Origin: Actinomadura sp. J1-007
GTDB lineage: Bacteria > Actinomycetota > Actinomycetes > Streptosporangiales > Streptosporangiaceae
DNA: 64,000 nucleotides
NCBI RefSeq assembly: GCF_009793335.1
Contig: NZ_WING01000003.1
Span: 248,001 to 312,000, forward strand
Reading direction: 5' to 3'
The notes under the pieces were generated by a model, which saw nothing but the letters and a program-made list of their open reading frames with translations, had not been told where the DNA came from and did no database searches. The translations under genes and the position numbers were made by a program. Below, one piece after another: positions 28,102-38,321 of this stretch (the stretch's first letter is position 1; the number at the start of each line of letters is the position of its first letter).

Positions 28102-29358
28102 CGACGGCCTCCTCCCTGATGGCCCGGACGAGGTCGAGGAACCCGGTGTAGTTGGCGACGACCTCCAGCAGGCCCGGCGGCGCGGCGGCGCAGGCTTCGC
28201 GCAGCGAGGAGACGACCGTGAAGGCGATCCCGTTGAGGTCCAGCCGCACCGCGAGGTCCAGATGGCGCTCGCCCGCGACGAAGACCGCCGACCCGCGCAG
28301 GGCGGCGAAGTCCACGTCCCAGATCCAGGAGGTGTCCCGGCCGTCGAGCTGCCGGGCGTTCAGCACGAGCAGGACCGCCGCCGCGCCCCGCACCACGCAG
28401 AACGTCTCGGCCCAGCTCGCCGGGTTCTTGGCCAGCAGCAGCCGCACGCGCCGCCCGGCGACGTCGACGATCTCGTACCGTCCGGCGACGGAGCGGACGT
28501 CCCGCAGCCGTACCGAGCCGGCGGCGGGCGCGACGCCCAAGGACGCCGCCGTGGCGAGCGCCATGGCCGCGTTGGAGACGTTGATCCGGCCGGGCAGTGC
28601 GAGCCCGATCGCGGTGGCCTCGTCCGTCCTGCCGGAGACGAGCCGGTCGCCGACCAGCGCCCAGTCGGGGCGGGGCGTTCCAGGCCGCAGCCGTCGCAGC
28701 GCCAGGCGCCGCCGGGCGGGTGGTCGAGCAGCCCCCGGCACGCCGGGCACCATCGCGAGTCCCGCTCCCACCTGCCCTCGACCGCGACCCACACCACGTG
28801 CCGGGCGGCGGACGCGGCCCAGCAGACCTGGGCGTCGTTGCAGTTGGCGACCACGGTCGTCCGCGGCGCCCGGCCGAGGGCCTCCCGCCAGCGCTTGGCG
28901 ATCAGGAACGTCTCGGGGCTGCGGTCGAGCTGGTCCCTGCTCAGGTTGAGCAGGACCACGGTGTCGGCCCGGGTCTCGTCCCGCAGGCCAGGCAGGTAGC
29001 GTTCGTCCACCTCCAGCACGCTGTAGCGGGCGGTGCGACCGCGGCCCGCGAGCGCGTTGACGATGCCGGCGGGCATGTTGGCGCCCGTGGCGTTGCTGAC
29101 GGCGCCGCCCTCCCCCGCCAGGATCGCGGCGATGAGGCGCGTGGTGGTGGTCTTGCCGTTCGTCCCGCTGACGAGTACGACGTGCAGCGGTCCGGTGAGT
29201 TCCCGGAGCGCGTTGGGTGCGAGCGCCAGGGCCGTCCTGCCGAGGACGGTCCCGGCCCCGGCGCGGGAGGTCTTGCGGTAGAGGTAGCTCGCCATGGTCC
29301 CGGTCAGCAACGCGAGCTGGGTCCGAACGCTGAGTCGCGGCATCCTCTGGCTCTCCAT
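28094..29358 (-). CDS. MurT-like Mur ligase family protein (frameshifted as read)
   Basis: About 421 residues after repair. The N-terminal frame has the Mur ATPase loop SGTNGKTTTTRLIAAIL and the central domain, and a MurT-type zinc ribbon (CPACRGLL and CDGCGL). The second frame continues with DWALVGDRLVSG, NVSNAAMALATAASLG and the DUF1727-type C-terminal domain with KNPASW and DGRDTSWIWDVDF. One base added near 28667-28675 (a CCCC/GGGG run) joins them. MurT with GatD amidates the D-Glu of lipid II. No GatD glutaminase is near; PgeF-like follows instead. It may therefore use another amine or peptide donor in the cluster. Confidence 0.82.
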
Positions 29359-29370
29359 CGCGGGCCCGCG

Positions 29371-30635
29371 CTAGGTCGCCTGCTTCTGCGGCGCCCGCGT
29401 GGTCGCGGGCGTGGTGGGCTGGAGGAACAGCCTGCCGAGCAGGACGATCGGGGCCGCCATGGCCAGGCAGATCACCACCGCCGCCCAGGGCAGGCCCGCG
29501 AGCACCACGGTGCCGCCGACGACCGCGCCGAGCAGCATGCACGCGTCCGTCAGGGGCAGCAGCATCGCGTAGTAGCGGCCGGAGAAGGAGTCGGGCAACC
29601 GGATCTGGACCTCCGCGAAGAACACGACCGTCGCGGCCGACTCCAGGACCCCGGCGACCACCATGAGGGCGCAGGCGGACGCGAAGCCCGGCGTGAACGG
29701 CAGCAGGAGCCAGCACACCCCTTCGAGGATGTTGCCGATGAAGTAGAGCCGGTTCGGCTGGATCCGTTTCAGCCGGGGGCGGCGATGCTCCCGAGGATCC
29801 CGCCGAACGCCATGGCCGCCATCAGGTAGCCGAGGGCGCCGTGCAGGGAGGGGAAATGCCTGATCGAGTACTCCGACAGGAAGATCCGGCCGACCCCGAG
29901 CGCGAAGACGTAGGTGAACCCCGTGATGGTGAGGGCGCTCAGCGTGCCGTCCACCCGTACGACCTCCGCGAGGCTGCGGGCGTTGTCGGTGAACAGCCGT
30001 CCGACGATCCCCCGCAGCGACAGCAGGCCGGCCCCCGAGGCGCGGGCGGCGGGTTCGGGCGCGGAGGAACGGGGCATCCGGCCGAGGCCGAGGAGCGGCA
30101 CGCACGCCAGCACGGTGAGCAGCCCGCCGCCGTAGAACAGCCAGTCCAGATCGCCGACGACCAGGAGCGGCCCGACCATCGCGGGACCGAGGACGTCGGG
30201 GACGCGCTCGGCGGTGACGATCGAGGCGTTGCCGTCCATCTCCCGCCCCTCGGGGATCAGCCAGCTCCGCAGGGCCATCCGGGCGGGGCCGGTGAACATC
30301 GAGGTCAGCCCGAGCGCCACGGCCAGCACGCAGAGCTGCCACAGCGCCGAGGTGAGCGGCATGAGCACGGTGAACGCCGCGGACGCCAGCGACGCGACGA
30401 TGGCGATCCGCCGCGGGTCCCGCGCGTCGATGTACCCGCCGACCGAGGGCCCGAGCAGGAAGTTCGGCAGGATCCGCAGGCCGATCACCAGCCCCAGTCC
30501 GAGCCCGGTGCCGTACTCGTGCAGGATCAGCAGCGGCAGGCCGACCAGGACCAGGCCGGTGCCGAGGCCCAGGATGAAGATCGACCCGGCCAGCCTGGTG
30601 ATCGGAGCGGTGGCCCGGGAGAGCACCGCGCTCAC
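29371..30635 (-). CDS. MFS transporter of the biosynthetic cluster (frameshifted as read)
   Basis: About 421 residues after repair, with twelve hydrophobic segments resembling the MFS_3/enterobactin-exporter group. The first frame starts at GTG 30635 (VSAVLSRATAPITRL) and reads to ILGSIAAPG, then stops. The second frame continues at LKRIQPNRLYFIGNI. One extra C near 29774-29779, in a run of five C, restores the join (APRLKR). It overlaps the FkbH-like gene by four bases (GTGA), so it is probably the product exporter of the cluster. Confidence 0.83.
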
Positions 30636-32781
30636 CGGCCCGCCCCGGCGGCGCGGACGTCGTGCGGCGTCGTGCCCGCGCGCGGCACGGCATCGGGGTC
30701 GTCCAGGACGAACCGTCCGGCCCCGTCCGGCCGGAACCCGGCCCGCACGAAGACGTCGCGCGCGGGGGTGTTGCGGGGGGTCTCGACGAGAAGGCCGACC
30801 GTTCCCCGGCGGACGAGTCCGGCCGCCTCCAATGCCGCCGCGAGGAAGACGGGGCCGACGTCGAGGCCGATCACCCGGCAGCTCACCGCCAGGGCCGAGA
30901 CGGTGCTCCCGTCGAGCACGCAGGCGCACGCCAGCCCGTAGTCGGCGAACCGGTCCCGGACCCATCCCGCGTACAGGCGGCAGCCGCGCTCGACCATCGC
31001 GAGCAGGTCCTGCTCGTCGGCCCTCAGGCCGGTGGTGGTGAACTGCGTCGTACGCGACAGCAGCTCGGCGATCCGGGCGAGGCCGCGATCGGGCGGCGCA
31101 CCGACCTCCAGCACCACCCGCAGGTCGGTCAGGAAGTCGGCGGGGCTCGCCGCGCCGGCGCGGTCCTCCCGGTCGAGCATCGCCCGCGTCGTCTCGGTGC
31201 GGGTCCTCGCCTCCGTGGTGGCCGCGCGCGGCTCGCACCCCGGCATGGCGAGGAGCCGCGCGCGGAACTCGTGCACGGGCGCGTCGAGGATCTGGACTCC
31301 CGGCAGGTTGCGGCGGACCTCGGCACGTTCCACCGGGTGGTCGTCGAGGAAGAGGACCTGGTCGGGGTGAGGCCGAGGCGGGCGCACAGGGTCCGCAGGT
31401 TCTCCGACTTGGCGTCCCAGTTGATCTGATGCGTCACGAAGTCCTCCGGTCGCAGGGCGAGCGGGTGCGCCAGCTTCTCCCACGCCCGCGTCGTCGCGTC
31501 CCGGTCGCCCTTGCTGCACGTGCTCAGCAGGATCCCGCGCTCCTTGAGGAGGCGGAGCGCCTGGTGGAGGCCGAGACGCATCCAGCGGTCCGTTCCGTCG
31601 GAGTCCAGCCACTCGGGGCCGTCGTCGGCCAGGACGCCGGGCCACAGCGTGCCGTCCAGGTCCACGGCGACGCACTTGACCCTGCCGATGCCGCGGTGGA
31701 TCTCCCAGCAGGCGAGGTACTCCTCGGCGAGCGCGCGGCCCAGCGCCGGCAACTGGTGCACCTCGCCGATCTCCGGATCGACCATTCCGCCGTGGTGCGC
31801 GAAAGGGAAGACCGTGTCGTCGAACAGGCGCGCGGCGCCGGCGCGGACGGCGAGGCGCTCCTCGTCCACGACCATGACGCGGCCGGACTCCGCGCCCGCC
31901 GCGAGCGCGTCGATATGGCAGTTGACCTCGGCGACGATCTGCCGGAAGTTGACCGGCTCCCGGTAATCGAGGCGGCCGAACGGGGAAAATGCGGGTGGGG
32001 CCAGGTTGTGCACGAGCGCCAAGCGCCCCGCCGCCACCGCGTCGAGTTCGCCAATTCTTCCGGCGATGGAACGTTTGAGCGCTTCAAGTCGCCGTTTCCG
32101 CACTTCGTGCGGCACCAGCGCACCGTGGTCCCACAGGCGCGACAGATATAGCTCACCAGGGAACTGCAAGACGACGATATCCGGATCGCAGGCGGCGACG
32201 TCCTGCTCCAACGCGCCCGGACCGGCGGGCCAGCGGTGCGTCACCTGCACGTCGATTCTCCGGCGCAGCCCGGCCCGTACGAGGCTCTCGGCCGTGAACT
32301 GCCCGACACATCCTCCGACGATGAGCATCGACAAAGACGAAAGCGGCGGGCCGTTTGCGAAATCGTCCACTCCGACCGGGTCGGACTGCCAGTACGGCCG
32401 TTCCGTCCATCCCTCTGGCCCCGGGCCCGCGAGCGGCTCCGGCGCCTCGGCCGCGCCGGCGAGCCCGGCCACGGCCCGCTCCGCGAGCGCGCCGTCGTCC
32501 TCGCTCGCGAGCATCCCCCGCGAGGCGAGAAGCGCCAGTACAGCGGGCATGTCGACGCCGTCGCGGCCGGCGCCGCCGCCCGCCGCGCGGGGCGCGCCGT
32601 CCTCGCCGAGCGCCTTCAGCGCCTCGGCGACCTGGTTCGTCACCACGATGCGCCGACCGGTGACCACATTTGTCAAAAGCGCACAGTCCGCGGCCTGAAT
32701 GATCTTGGTGTGGGTGCTGAGCCGGGGCGGGTTCGGGCTGCTGTACGACCAGGCGGGAGGCTTGTCGGAATCACTGGCCAC
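30632..32781 (-). CDS. FkbH-like HAD-IIIC/GNAT protein (frameshifted as read)
   Basis: About 716 residues after repair. Residues 1-60 are an unassigned N-terminal extension (TNVVTGRRIVVTNQVAEALK resembles a PqqD-like fold, tentative). Residues about 140-360 are SGNH-like, followed by the HAD core VAVDLDGTLWPG (D374, D376), STCSKGD, and LFLDDHPVER. The C-terminus (about residues 530-700) is a GNAT-like domain. One base added near 31364-31367 (a CCCC run) joins the two frames. FkbH proteins make glyceryl-ACP from 1,3-bisphosphoglycerate for polyketides, and an ACP is encoded at 36006. It is the first gene of the left operon. The GTG at 32781 has a weak ribosome site. Confidence 0.85.
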
Positions 32782-32817
32782 GACTCAGCACAGTAGCAAC
32801 GCGAACTAAGGAAATCA

Positions 32818-32833
32818 TGTGATGTAGATCACA
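32818..32833. promoter_or_regulatory. CRP/FNR-type palindrome in the cluster's divergent promoter
   Basis: TGTGATGTAGATCACA is a perfect TGTGA-N6-TCACA box; one more base on each side also pairs. It sits 37 bases before the FkbH-like start and about 155 bases before the aldehyde dehydrogenase, in an unusually A/T-rich 200-base gap that holds nothing else recognisable. A Crp-family or similar regulator could drive both operons. Confidence 0.6.
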
Positions 32834-32988
32834 TTGCATTCTTTCGCGGCGATATTCATATTGGGACCTTGTGCGCGTACCGGCGCGGATTGGAAGCGCC
32901 GCCTGCGCGCCGCCACGGAGAGACGGCCACCTCAGCGGCGGTCGCTGAACCGAGCAGCGGCCGATGAACGCCGTCGGCGGGAGTGTGC

Positions 32989-34347
32989 ATGAAAGCGACC
33001 ATGCCATCGGACGAGGTAACGGAAATCTCCCTTGACGCCGCGCGGACATTGGCCGGCCATCGCAATCGCCTGGTGGACACGCTGACCGGGATAGCGACGG
33101 CGGACGCGGCGACCGACGAGGTCCACCGCTCCATCGCCACTCTCGCGGGAGCGCGCTGGGAACTGCGCGCCCAGGATCCGATGCGGCTCGACCGGGTCGT
33201 CGTCTTCCTGCCTTCCAACAATGTCCTCTACTCCTACGTCCTCTTCGGGCTTATCCCGGCCCTCTATGCCGAGCAGGTCATTCTCCGGCCGTCCACGCGC
33301 AGCATGGCCGCCGCCGAAGCGGTCCACCGGGAGATGACCGAACTGCTGCCGCGAGGGCTCACCCGCCGGGTCGCCCTGCTCCCCACCACGCAGGTGCGCA
33401 TGGTCGAGCTGGCGAGGGACGCGGACATCGTCGCCTTCACCGGCCAGTACCAGAACGGCCTGTCCATCGCGGACCGGATCGGCGGCCGGCCGCGGATGCT
33501 GCTGTTCGGATCCGGGCCGAACCCCGTCGTCGTCGGCCCGGCCGCCGACCCCGCCGTCGCCGCCAAGGACGTCCTGCGGGCGCGCCTCTACAACTCCGGC
33601 CAGGACTGCCTGTGCCCGGACCTGATCTTCGCCCACGCGAGCGTCGCCGAACGGCTGGCCGACGAGATCGCCGCGGTCCTGGCCGACACGCGCGTGGGAG
33701 AGCGCGCCGACCCGCGCACCACGGTCGCGCCCCTGGTGTACCCCGACGCCGTGGAGACCGCCGCCGGCTTCCTGCGCGAGCACCGCGCCCGCGTCCGCCA
33801 CGGCGGCGCGGTGGAGGCCGAGGCGGGGGTGGTGGAGCCGACGGTCCTGATGTTCGAGCAGGACGCCGAGGTCCATCCGCCCGAGCTGTTCTCCCCCGTG
33901 TTCCCGATCGTCCCGTACGGCGACGCGAGCGTGATCACCCGCTGGGCCGAGGACGCGCGCGAGGTCCAGCGCGGGATGTACCTGTCCAACTACGGCGAGC
34001 CCGCCCTGCCGCACGACGTCGTCGGCTCCGCGGTCGTGTGCCGCGACGCGACGGCGTTCGACGTCGAGGACGGCAACCGGCCGTTCGGCGGCCACGGCGT
34101 GGCGGCGAGCAGCGTCCACCAGGACGGCCGCGTGTGGACCGGTCCGCTGCTGCTCTCCGAGCAGGCCGCGCGGCTGGCCCGGCGCCCCGCCGCGGAGGCG
34201 CGCCACGCGAGTCCGCCGCGCGCCTCCAGCGCCGTCACGGCGGGCGGCCCGCGCTCATCTGGACCACCGGGGCCGGTGGGACCACCGGGGACGGCCGCGG
34301 GATCGGCGGTCGGCACGTCCGGCGGAAGGGGCGCCGGCGGTGGCTGA
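32989..34347 (+). CDS. Aldehyde dehydrogenase family protein lacking the general-base Glu
   Basis: 452 residues. The catalytic cysteine is in LYNSGQDCLCPD (C207), and the ELFSPVFPIVPY element corresponds to the family's E-x-F-G-P-V motif. The usual ELGGK segment, which provides the deacylating Glu, reads LFGSGPNPVVV, so the hydrolytic base is absent. CoA-acylating aldehyde dehydrogenases share that loss, so an acyl-thioester reductase role is possible, for example on an ACP-bound acyl group. The last 60 residues are a low-complexity Gly/Pro/Ser tail overlapping the next gene by 8 bases. ATG 32989 follows GGGAG; an upstream GTG is less likely. Confidence 0.82.
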   Translation: MKATMPSDEVTEISLDAARTLAGHRNRLVDTLTGIATADAATDEVHRSIATLAGARWELRAQDPMRLDRVVVFLPSNNVLYSYVLFGLIPALYAEQVILRPSTRSMAAAEAVHREMTELLPRGLTRRVALLPTTQVRMVELARDADIVAFTGQYQNGLSIADRIGGRPRMLLFGSGPNPVVVGPAADPAVAAKDVLRARLYNSGQDCLCPDLIFAHASVAERLADEIAAVLADTRVGERADPRTTVAPLVYPDAVETAAGFLREHRARVRHGGAVEAEAGVVEPTVLMFEQDAEVHPPELFSPVFPIVPYGDASVITRWAEDAREVQRGMYLSNYGEPALPHDVVGSAVVCRDATAFDVEDGNRPFGGHGVAASSVHQDGRVWTGPLLLSEQAARLARRPAAEARHASPPRASSAVTAGGPRSSGPPGPVGPPGTAAGSAVGTSGGRGAGGG

Positions 34348-36019
34348 TCTCTGGACGGCGGTCGCGGAGACGTTCGCCGACGCGGGCGCCGCCGCGGTCT
34401 TCGGGCTGCCGCGCGACGAGCGCGGGCTGCTCGACGCCGCCGCCGTGCTCGGACGGCCCCGGGCGTTCGCGGTGCGCGACCAGCGTTCGGGAGCGTGCCA
34501 GGCCATCGGGTACGCGCAGGCCGCCGGACGGCCCGTGGTGATCGAGCTCTCGTCCGGCCCCGCGTTCCTCAACGCGCTCGTCGGCGTGTCCGAGGCCGCG
34601 TCGGTCGGGGCCCCGATCGTGGTGGTGACCACCCGGACGCCGAACGAGGGCATCGCCCGGGGAGGGTTCCAGGAGCTCGACCAGCTCGGCGTCGCCGGGC
34701 CCGTCGTCGGCTGGAGCTACCGGGTCGAGCGAGCGGACCGGCTGGCCTGGGCGGTCCGGAGGGCGACCGCCCTCGCGGCCCGGTGCCGCCCGTCGGTGTC
34801 CCTGCTGGAGATCACCGACGAGCTGGCCGGCGCCGACATCCCGCCGTCCCCGCGCGACCCCGGTCCGCCGCCCGGCTGCGTGCCGTTCGACGACGACCTC
34901 GACCGCGCCGTACGGCTGATGCGGGGCGCCCGCAGGCCGCTGATCGTGGCGGGCGGCGGCGCGCGGTCGGCCGGACGCGAGCTGGAACGGCTCGCGGAGG
35001 TCTGGGACGCCGCGCTCGCCACGACGGCGTCCGGCCGGGGCGGCGTGGACGAGAACCACCCCCTGTCCTGCGGCCTCGTCGGCCTGTACGCGACGCCGCC
35101 GCTGGACGAGGTGCTGAACGACGCCGACGTGGTCCTCGCCGTCGGAACGCGCTGGGAGGAGACCGCGACGATGGACTGGCCCGGCCTCGCCGGCGCGTCC
35201 GTCGTCCACGTGGATCGCGACGTCACCGCCTTCGACCGTTCGGTGCCCGCCGACGTGGCCCTCCTCGGAGACGCCGCCGCGACCGTCCGGGCCCTGCTGG
35301 CGCGCATGCCCGAGCCGGAGCCGCTCGCCGATCCACAGGGCGGCAGGGCGTGGCGGGAAACGGTGGCCGTCGCGCGCGAGAAGGCCCGCCAGAACTGCGA
35401 GGTGGACTTCCAGAGCAGCCCTACCGGCGCGGCGCTGCGGCGCGTGGCCGAACGCCTGGGAGAGTCGTTCGTCCTCGCCCAGGACAACGGGCTCCACGAC
35501 ATCTGGGGCTACCACTTCCCGCTCGTCCGGATCGGCCCGGCGAGCACGGCCATCACGCCCGGCGAGCAGACGATGATGGGCTTCGGGCTGGGTGCCGCGG
35601 TCGGCGCCGCCTTGGCCGAGCCCGAACGGCCGGTGCTCGCGACATGCGGCGACGGCGCGTTCTCCATGGGCCTTCCGGCGCTGTTCACCGCGGCGGAGCA
35701 CGGCTGCCGGCTGGTCGTGCTCGTCTTCGACGACGAGGGGTTCGGGTGGCCCCGGGCCGTGCGCCGGCACGAGGGCGGGGAGCAGAGCCTCACCCGCTTC
35801 CCCACCCCGCTTCCCGTCGTGGAGCTGGCCCGCGCGCACGGCGCCCTCGCGCGGACCGTGCGTTCCGCGGCCGAACTCGACGCGTACCTGGACGAGGCGC
35901 TCCCGCTCGTCCGCGCGGGCACCGCCGCCGTGGTGCACGTCCCCACCTTCGACACCGACGTCCCGCCCGGTGTCGAACGCCACTTCGCCGAGGCAAGGAG
36001 GAACGGTGACGCAAACTGA
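34340..36019 (+). CDS. Thiamine-diphosphate enzyme (acetolactate synthase-like)
   Basis: 559 residues with the three domains of the POX/ALS family: PYR (1-165), central (180-330) and PP (360-545). The diphosphate/metal motif is CGDGAFSM, later followed by FDDEGFGW in place of the usual NN pair. The catalytic Glu that activates ThDP is expected in R-H-E-Q; here the segment is VRDQRSGACQAIGY, with Q48 at that place. A few ThDP enzymes work without this Glu (glyoxylate carboligase), so it need not be inactive. It could transfer a C2 or C3 acyl-anion unit. It is coupled by overlaps to both neighbours. Confidence 0.85.
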   Translation: MADLWTAVAETFADAGAAAVFGLPRDERGLLDAAAVLGRPRAFAVRDQRSGACQAIGYAQAAGRPVVIELSSGPAFLNALVGVSEAASVGAPIVVVTTRTPNEGIARGGFQELDQLGVAGPVVGWSYRVERADRLAWAVRRATALAARCRPSVSLLEITDELAGADIPPSPRDPGPPPGCVPFDDDLDRAVRLMRGARRPLIVAGGGARSAGRELERLAEVWDAALATTASGRGGVDENHPLSCGLVGLYATPPLDEVLNDADVVLAVGTRWEETATMDWPGLAGASVVHVDRDVTAFDRSVPADVALLGDAAATVRALLARMPEPEPLADPQGGRAWRETVAVAREKARQNCEVDFQSSPTGAALRRVAERLGESFVLAQDNGLHDIWGYHFPLVRIGPASTAITPGEQTMMGFGLGAAVGAALAEPERPVLATCGDGAFSMGLPALFTAAEHGCRLVVLVFDDEGFGWPRAVRRHEGGEQSLTRFPTPLPVVELARAHGALARTVRSAAELDAYLDEALPLVRAGTAAVVHVPTFDTDVPPGVERHFAEARRNGDAN

Positions 36020-36251
36020 GATCGTCCAGGAACTCGCCCGCATCGTGCACGAGGTCGCGGAGGTGGACCTCGGCGACGCGACCCCGGAGGCGTCGCTCAC
36101 CGAGGACCTCCTCGTGGACTCCCTGTCCGTCGTGGAGATCTACCTGACGGCGGAGGACACGTTCGGCGTGCGGATCCCTGAGGAGGACCTCACCAGGTTC
36201 CGCACGCTCGGCGACGCGGCCGACTACATCGGCCACGCCCTCGCCGGATGA
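36006..36251 (+). CDS. Stand-alone acyl carrier protein
   Basis: 81 residues. The phosphopantetheine site is LLVDSLSVVEI (S39), in a four-helix carrier fold with an acidic surface. The GTG at 36006 follows AAGGAGG and overlaps the ThDP gene by 14 bases. It is the only intact carrier I see in the cluster and so the likely tether for FkbH-loaded or ligase-loaded units. Confidence 0.93.
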   Translation: MTQTEIVQELARIVHEVAEVDLGDATPEASLTEDLLVDSLSVVEIYLTAEDTFGVRIPEEDLTRFRTLGDAADYIGHALAG

Positions 36252-36261
36252 CGGACGGCGC

Positions 36262-38297
36262 GTGATGGGGCCGCGAGCACGCACCGCACCGTTGACCTGG
36301 GGGCAGCTCAGCCCGTGGCGCCTCGACGCCGCCAACGCGGTCGCCGCTCCCGAACTGCTGAACCGCAACAACCTGAGCTACCACTGGTCCCTGCCCGAGC
36401 CCGTGACCGAGCGGGCGTGCCTTCGCGCGATCGAGCGCCTGACCGCCAGGCACGAGGCGCTGCGCACCAGCTACCCGACCTCGGCCTCGACCGGCGAGCC
36501 GTACCAGTCGATCCAGGACGAGGCGGGCCGTGCGTCGAGGTCGCCGACGGGAAGGCGCTGGTCGCGGAGTTCGGGTCCGTGGCGGCCTACGTGGAACGGA
36601 CCGGTGAGCTGCCGTTCGACATCGGCGCGCGTCCGCCGGTGCGGTTCACGGTGGTGCGCGCGGACGACGGCCGCGTGCGGGAGCTCTGCTTCTTCGTCCA
36701 CCACATCGTGGTGGACGACTGGGGCGTCCAGTTCCTCTGGGACGACCTCACCTCGCTCCTGGCCTCCGACGCCGCGGCGCGGACGCGCGGCAACGCGCGG
36801 CGTGTCGAGCAGCCGAGCGACAGGGCGCGGTACGAGTCGTCCGCCGAGGGCGGCGCGCGCAACGCCCGGAGCCTGCGGCACTGGGACGCGACGCTGGAAC
36901 GCTGCCCGCCGACGCCGCTGCCGTTCTGCCGCGTGCCGTTCCCCGAGGGCGAGAACTGCACGGCGGAGCTCACCTCGCACGTCCTCGGGCCCGCGCTCGC
37001 GCGGCTGTCGCGGCGCGCCCGGGTGCCCGAGTCCCACCTGTGCCTCGCGCTCACGGCCCTGCTCTACACCGCGTACACGCGTACGAGCGGGTGCGTGGTG
37101 CACTGCCTGGTCTCCAACCGGTTCACCGCGCCGCCCTCGGCGTCGTGCGCGTTCCAGATCGTCCCGGTCGCGCTGGAACCCGGCGCGGCGGGCGACCTGC
37201 GGGAGCTGCTGGAGCGCACGCGCGACGAGGCGAGGGCGCTGATGCTGCACGGCCGCTACGACCTCATCGAACGGCTCGCGCTGGTGCTCCGCAAGCAGGC
37301 GGAGACGTCGCGCAACCTGTTCCATCGCGTGGAGTTCAACTACGTGGTGCCCAGCCGCAACACCGCGGGCCCGCCCGGCGTCCCCAAGGCCGAACGCGGC
37401 GCCACGCCCCGGCGCGCCGCCGAGGCGGCACCGGCGACGCGTTTCCGCTGGGCGCTCAGCCAGGAGGACCCGCTACCGGACCTGTTCAGCATCCGATTCG
37501 TCAACCACAAGGCCGAGGGCGTCGTCGACGTCCGCCTCGGCACCAACACCGCCGTCGCCGACCGGACGCGATGCCGCGAGCTGCTCGACTGGCTGGAGAC
37601 GGCGGTCCTCGACCTCGCCTCGGGCACGCGGAGCCTCGACGCCGCCGGTCTCGCCTCGTTGAGCGAAAGCGTCCCGCGCATCGAACTGCCGCCGGACGCC
37701 GTTCCCGCCCGCTACCAGGGCCGCCCGGTCGATCTGGCGGCGGTCGGGCGCGGCCTGGCCTCCGCCGCGCCGTCCGCGTCCGCGATCGAGGTCCTGTGCG
37801 ACCGCGCGCCGTCCGGCGAGGAACGGCTCGTCGCCTGCCTGGCGGACGATCCGGACGAGGCCGCGGTACGCGCCGTACGCCGCGGGATGCTGGCGGCGAT
37901 GGAGGCCGACCCGTCGGTCGTCATGCCCGACCGCTTCATCGTGCGCCGCCGCCCGCCGCGGGACCCGGGACGGCTGGACGCCTGGACGGCGGCGGACCGC
38001 GAGGGCGACAGCGGCGAGGGCGACGGCCGCGACCGGTATGACGGCACGGGCCGGACGGGCCCGCCGCGGCCTGCCCGCACGGCCGCCGAACGAGCCCTCT
38101 CCGACGCGGTCGCGCAGGGCTGCGGCGAGACCGCCGTGGACCTCGCCCGTTCTTACCCGGAGTGCTCCGGCGACCTCGGGAAGGCGGGCGAGGTCGTACG
38201 GCTGGTGCGCGAGCGGGGGTTCACCGGCCTCACCCATCTCGATCTCGCCACGCTCACGCCCCTCGCCGAGCTGGCCGCGGCCATGCGCCGCATCTGA
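36262..38297 (+). CDS. NRPS condensation-domain protein with degenerate A-tail and carrier (frameshifted as read)
   Basis: About 678 residues after repair. Residues about 5-440 are a condensation domain whose catalytic motif is HHIVVDDWG (the second His is the catalytic one; DG reads DD). Residues about 475-580 resemble the C-terminal subdomain of an adenylation domain (VVMPDRFIVRRRPPRDPGRLD region). Residues about 610-678 resemble a carrier protein (AERALSDAV, VDLARSYPECSGDLGKAGEV), but the GGDS phosphopantetheine serine is replaced (SGDLG). One base added near 36525-36528 joins the two reading frames. GTG 36262 is followed by ATG 36265, either of which may start it. It probably forms an amide or ester using the separate ACP. 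Confidence 0.8.
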
Positions 38298-38321
38298 CCC
38301 CGGCCTCCCAAGGAGTCACCG

